Of a stretch of DNA of 64,000 nt, positions 61,085-64,000 are shown in pieces. Each line of letters begins with the position of its first letter. Within the stretch, counting starts at the first letter, position 1. Source of the stretch: Hyphomicrobiales bacterium (GTDB lineage: Bacteria; Pseudomonadota; Alphaproteobacteria; Rhizobiales; Rhizobiaceae); contig UEGR01000013.1 in NCBI GenBank assembly GCA_900465685.1, positions 124,001 to 188,000 of the forward strand, written 5' to 3'. Under the pieces are notes generated by a model. It made no database searches and was not told the DNA's origin. It was given only the letters and a program-made list of their open reading frames with translations. The translations under genes and the position numbers were made by a program.

Positions 61085-61426
61085 GTGTCGCCAGTTTTAA
61101 TGCGCATTGACGATGAAGGCGCCTTTAGCGCTCACACGCCTGTTGGGACACCGACGAGCACCACGGTCGCACAGGTGCGAACGGCTGGCGCCCTTCAAAT
61201 CCCGGAAGGCAGTTCTGGGATATGGGAATGTACGCCGGGGTGCTTTCGTCGCGGCGTCGCGCAAGCTGAGTTTAGCTATTTCATCGAAGGGGCTGGCTGC
61301 TTTCGCGGCGATGACGGCACAATGGTGGAGTTTCGCGCTGGCGATACCATCTATTTTGCCGCCAACACGAAAGGCGAGTGGGACATCCGGCAGACTGTGC
61401 GCAAAGCCTATGTTATTTTCGGCTAG
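61085..61426 (+). CDS. Small cupin protein (DUF861/EutQ-like)
   Basis: 113 residues from the GTG at 61085, six bases after GAGGAG; ATG at 61079 is adjacent to that site. A single cupin barrel: IWECTPGCFRRGVAQAEFSYFIEGAGCFRGDDGTMVEFRAGDTIYFAANTKGEWDIRQTVRKAYVIFG. The EFSYFIEG and FRAGDTIYFAANTKGEW segments are typical of the DUF861 cupins. These often sit beside amino acid or amine oxidases and may handle an unstable product or act as small enzymes. The activity is not known. Its start lies just after the oxidase stop. Confidence 0.88.
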   Translation: MSPVLMRIDDEGAFSAHTPVGTPTSTTVAQVRTAGALQIPEGSSGIWECTPGCFRRGVAQAEFSYFIEGAGCFRGDDGTMVEFRAGDTIYFAANTKGEWDIRQTVRKAYVIFG

Positions 61427-61523
61427 GTGAGCTTAATGGGCAGAAAGGCGGCAAACGATAACTGGCTTTAAAATTGTTTCGGAAATACAATTCGATGGAA
61501 CATTACGTCAGTCGAGTTGATCC

Positions 61524-63032
61524 ATGCCTTTACGGATAGCAGACATCATCAGTATGCCGGAACTGCGCACGCGCGCGGTCGGCGGTGAACAGGGTTTGGA
61601 CCGCCTCGTCCGCTGGGCCCATGTTTGTGAATTGTCTGACCCTACCGAGTGGCTGGGTGATGGCGATCTGCTGATGACCACTGGAATTGGAATTCCCGCT
61701 GATCCCGATGCTCAGGTTAGATATATAGAGGCGCTTTCGGAAGCGAGCCTGGCCGGCATGATGATCGGCGAGGATATGCAGGCTCCGGCTAACCTCGACG
61801 CTCTTAAGGAAACAGCAACACGGTTGGGCTTTCCATTGTTGTTGACTCATTATGGCGTGCCGTTCTCGAGTGTCACTAGAGCCGTGATCGATGCTGCTCG
61901 CGTAGAGGAATTTGAGCGACGCAATGCGATTGCGCGGGTGTGTGTCAGTGCGCGGATGGCCATTGAAGGCCTTGGTCTTGAAGAACTCTTGCAGCGTCTG
62001 GGAAAAGATGTGCGTGCGGAATTGTCCTTATGGGACCCGCAGACCCATGAAGTATGGTTGCCTAAACAGACCGAGCTATCTGAAAAACTTCGTGAATTTC
62101 TCATTCAACAGAAGCCGGACGCCACAAATACCCAGCCGGTAGTCCGTAGACATGCAATGGAAGGCGGCGAAACCCTTGCCATTTCAATACCGTCGCGAAG
62201 GCGATGTGTCTTGCTGGCGCACCGCAATGGTCAGGACTATGTCGATTACAGCCTGTTGAACTATATGGCAGCGGTGCTTGGTATCGCGCTTGAGCGCTTG
62301 CATGTGGAGTGTGAGCGCAGCCTTCGTTCCGGTGCGGAACTCATGGAGGAGCTGTTTCAATTGCGCCTCTCTCGCCATCAGGCGAGCAAACGCGTTGAGC
62401 AATTTGGGCTTCAGCTGGATGATGCACATCTCGTTGTTGTGCGGCGGGGTGCGATTCAATTTGTCGAACTGGCATCATTGTTCGAGAGAAGTGATGCAGC
62501 GGTGCTGCCCTATCCGTTGGGAGAAGAGCTGGTATTGATGACGCAGCGTGGCTTTGCGCCGCAGATTGCCACCATTCTTGAAGCGGAACTGGGTGTCAGT
62601 AATCCCGTTGGAAACTGTGATCGCCTCCAAGAAGCGCTTCGCGAAGCGCGACTTGCGCTTGCGCACGCCAACTCCACCCGACCTGCCGTGTTCTACGCGG
62701 AAGTCGCCGATAGATTACCTTGGCTGCCGCAGAATCTGGATGAAGCAATGCAGACCTTCCGCCAGGTTCTCGGGCGTCTCGCGGATCATGATGAAGAGTC
62801 ACGGGCTTCATTGCTGCTCACATTGAAGATATTTCTCGAACAGAACCGTTCCTGGCAGGCGTCGGCTGAAAAGCTGCATATTCACAAGGCAAGTTTGGTC
62901 TATCGAATTCGTCGCATCGAGGAATTAACCGGGCGGTCGCTTAGCAACACAGCCGATGTAACAGCCATGTGGTTGGCATTACAGGCTGCGGAGATTTTGG
63001 GACTTCCTCAAATGCGCGTTGTGAAAGCCTAG
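61524..63032 (+). CDS. PucR-family transcriptional regulator
   Basis: 502 residues. The N-terminal PucR domain (LRIADIISMPELRTRAVGGEQGLDRLVRWAHVCELSDPTEWLGDGDLLMTTG) binds a catabolite in related regulators. The C-terminal HTH_30 (LLLTLKIFLEQNRSWQASAEKLHIHKASLVYRIRRIEELTGRSLSNTADVTAMWLALQAAEIL) binds DNA. PucR regulators typically activate purine, hydantoin or amine catabolic operons. Downstream of the cupin in the same direction, so it is the likely activator of the hyuAB-oxidase-cupin genes. Convergent with the enoyl-CoA hydratase gene, five bases apart. Confidence 0.93.
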   Translation: MPLRIADIISMPELRTRAVGGEQGLDRLVRWAHVCELSDPTEWLGDGDLLMTTGIGIPADPDAQVRYIEALSEASLAGMMIGEDMQAPANLDALKETATRLGFPLLLTHYGVPFSSVTRAVIDAARVEEFERRNAIARVCVSARMAIEGLGLEELLQRLGKDVRAELSLWDPQTHEVWLPKQTELSEKLREFLIQQKPDATNTQPVVRRHAMEGGETLAISIPSRRRCVLLAHRNGQDYVDYSLLNYMAAVLGIALERLHVECERSLRSGAELMEELFQLRLSRHQASKRVEQFGLQLDDAHLVVVRRGAIQFVELASLFERSDAAVLPYPLGEELVLMTQRGFAPQIATILEAELGVSNPVGNCDRLQEALREARLALAHANSTRPAVFYAEVADRLPWLPQNLDEAMQTFRQVLGRLADHDEESRASLLLTLKIFLEQNRSWQASAEKLHIHKASLVYRIRRIEELTGRSLSNTADVTAMWLALQAAEILGLPQMRVVKA

Positions 63033-63037
63033 TCAAG

Positions 63038-63820
63038 CTATCGACCTGTATAGAGGGTCGGTTTCTTATCGATAAAGTTCCTGACCGCGTCGCGAAAATC
63101 CTGAGTGTAGGTCGCCTCTATGAAAGCTGCCTGCTCTGCTTCCAACTGCTCGGACAAGGTGAGGTCGTTTACCATAAGTCGTTTGAACAGGCCATAAGCA
63201 TGGGTTGGTCCACTCGCGATTTGGCTCACCAGTTCGCTAACCCTTGTGGTGAATTCATCATCGTTGATTATTTCATTGACGATGCCCAGCTCATAGGCCT
63301 GTGCGGCAGTGAGTTTCTGTCCCCGCAGCATAAAAGCGAATGCTGCCTGTCGCCCCAGCCTGTGCTTCAAAAACCATGTTCCGCCGCAGTCCGGTACGGT
63401 CGCCAGCTTGTCATAAGCGAGAACGAATTGGGCTGTTGTATTGGATATAACGTAATCGCAACCGAGAACCAGGCTAAGGCCCGCGCCAGCCGCGGGGCCC
63501 TGAACCACAGCGATAACTGGAACGGGGCAAGCCTGCAACGCCAGGATTGCCGGATGCATGTGGCGCAAGAGTGCTTTCAACGCGAGATCAGCCTTGTCGG
63601 GATCATTGGCAAAAGCCACAATATCTCCGCCTGCGACGAAGGCGCGTCCAGCGCCGCGGAGCACAATGCAACGCAGACCCTTCGCCGCAAGAGCTGCGTC
63701 GACGGCATCCTTGAACGCCTCTGCCATTGCTTCATTGAGCGCGTTCAACTTGTCTGGACGATTAAAGGTTATGGTTGCAACGCCAGTATCGGCGTCCATA
63801 TTTAGCAGGACTGGGCTCAT
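63038..63820 (-). CDS. Enoyl-CoA hydratase/isomerase family protein
   Basis: 260 residues. Crotonase fold: VATITFNRPDKLNALNEAMAEAFKDAVD, the oxyanion-hole segments RAFVAGGDIVAF and VVQGPAAGAGLSLVLGCDYVISNTTAQFVLAYDKLATVPDCGGTWFL. The catalytic region has Pro-Asp-Cys-Gly-Gly at the second acidic position and PaaG-like wording (GPAAGAGLSLVLGCD). It acts on an acyl-CoA in beta-oxidation or aromatic-acid breakdown. No other CoA gene is nearby, so its pathway is unknown. Confidence 0.92.
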   Translation of the reverse strand: MSPVLLNMDADTGVATITFNRPDKLNALNEAMAEAFKDAVDAALAAKGLRCIVLRGAGRAFVAGGDIVAFANDPDKADLALKALLRHMHPAILALQACPVPVIAVVQGPAAGAGLSLVLGCDYVISNTTAQFVLAYDKLATVPDCGGTWFLKHRLGRQAAFAFMLRGQKLTAAQAYELGIVNEIINDDEFTTRVSELVSQIASGPTHAYGLFKRLMVNDLTLSEQLEAEQAAFIEATYTQDFRDAVRNFIDKKPTLYTGR

Positions 63821-63874
63821 GTTCGTCGTTCTCTTTTTTGGGTGCCGGTTTCGATAAGTGTGTCTTAGCTCGGA

Positions 63875-64000
63875 TCATTTGGGCCGTTTGATCGTCAGCG
63901 TTGTGCTTGCCAGAATGATTGCGGTGCCAAGTAGGGCGCCGGTGCCGGGGGGGATTTGCCAGACGGCCCAAGTGACGACCATCGACCAGGGCAGGCTGGA
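63875..64000 (-). CDS. EamA/DMT-type transporter, C-terminal end (partial)
   Basis: The last 41 codons of a leftward gene that enters from the right edge. It reads SSLPWSMVVTWAVWQIPPGTGALLGTAIILASTTLTIKRPK, a final pair of helices like the end of EamA (drug/metabolite transporter) proteins. The G7 run at 63947-63953 is in-frame here. The window edge cuts the gene, so the family is a moderate-confidence call. Confidence 0.65.
   Translation of the reverse strand, partial: SSLPWSMVVTWAVWQIPPGTGALLGTAIILASTTLTIKRPK

Noticed and set aside
63947-63953. G7 run near the right edge
   Set aside because: Unlike the run at 8152 it is in-frame within the transporter end and needs no correction.

Overview
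The window looks like an accessory, catabolism-rich stretch of an alphaproteobacterial genome, most likely a Rhizobiales member of the Brucella/Ochrobactrum type. The grounds are the density of ABC uptake operons, a PrtD-type type I exporter, MalK/UgpC-type ATPases, a PucR-hydantoinase operon, a fused aconitase X and moderately GC-rich coding sequence. Genus is an inference. I see no rRNA, tRNA, CRISPR array or insertion sequence.

Layout. 1-5.4 kb: the end of an ABC-F ATPase; an outer-membrane barrel protein divergent from two DUF1254/DUF1214 exported proteins preceded by the decayed remnant of a third; and a peptide-deformylase relative that has lost metal ligands. 5.4-7.1 kb: an AspT-type transporter. 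7.5-13.4 kb: an exported molybdenum hydroxylase set (2Fe-2S subunit, triheme cytochrome c, Tat-exported molybdopterin subunit, XdhC-like maturation factor); the cytochrome appears frameshifted at a G7 tract. 13.7-17.2 kb: an RbsBAC-type sugar ABC operon, convergent with an LtrA-family membrane protein. 18.8-24.8 kb: a type I secretion locus with two unusual Gly/Asn/His-rich, lysine- and cysteine-free repeat proteins, a PrtD-like ABC exporter with a degenerate signature motif, an HlyD-type adaptor and a convergent LuxR-type regulator. 25.3-27.7 kb: a MobA/MocA-like nucleotidyltransferase and a fused aconitase X.

27.8-36.9 kb: a ROK repressor divergent from a sugar-type ABC operon carrying an SIS-domain protein and a PfkB kinase. 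This gene set matches Amadori-compound (frl/fra-type) catabolism. A SorC regulator and a HAD phosphatase follow on the other strand. 37.1-45.3 kb: a complete UgpBAEQC-type glycerophosphodiester/glycerol-3-phosphate uptake operon, then a LuxR regulator, a short-chain dehydrogenase, a sugar-lactone oxidase and a DEDD exonuclease. 46-51 kb: a sulfonate (ssu) operon headed by a substrate-binding-like protein without a signal peptide, divergent from a BigR-like ArsR regulator across a perfect 18-bp palindrome. 51-53.7 kb: an autotransporter. 53.8-55.5 kb: a LysR regulator divergent from a YcaC-like hydrolase. 55.7-63 kb: a HyuA-HyuB-FAD oxidase-cupin-PucR catabolic cluster, then an enoyl-CoA hydratase and the end of an EamA-type transporter.

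Taken together the region supplies scavenging of sugars, glycerophosphodiesters, sulfonates, hydroxyproline-like and cyclic amide compounds, plus cell-surface and secreted proteins. The best candidate for an undescribed system is the type I secretion locus at 18.8-24.8 kb.
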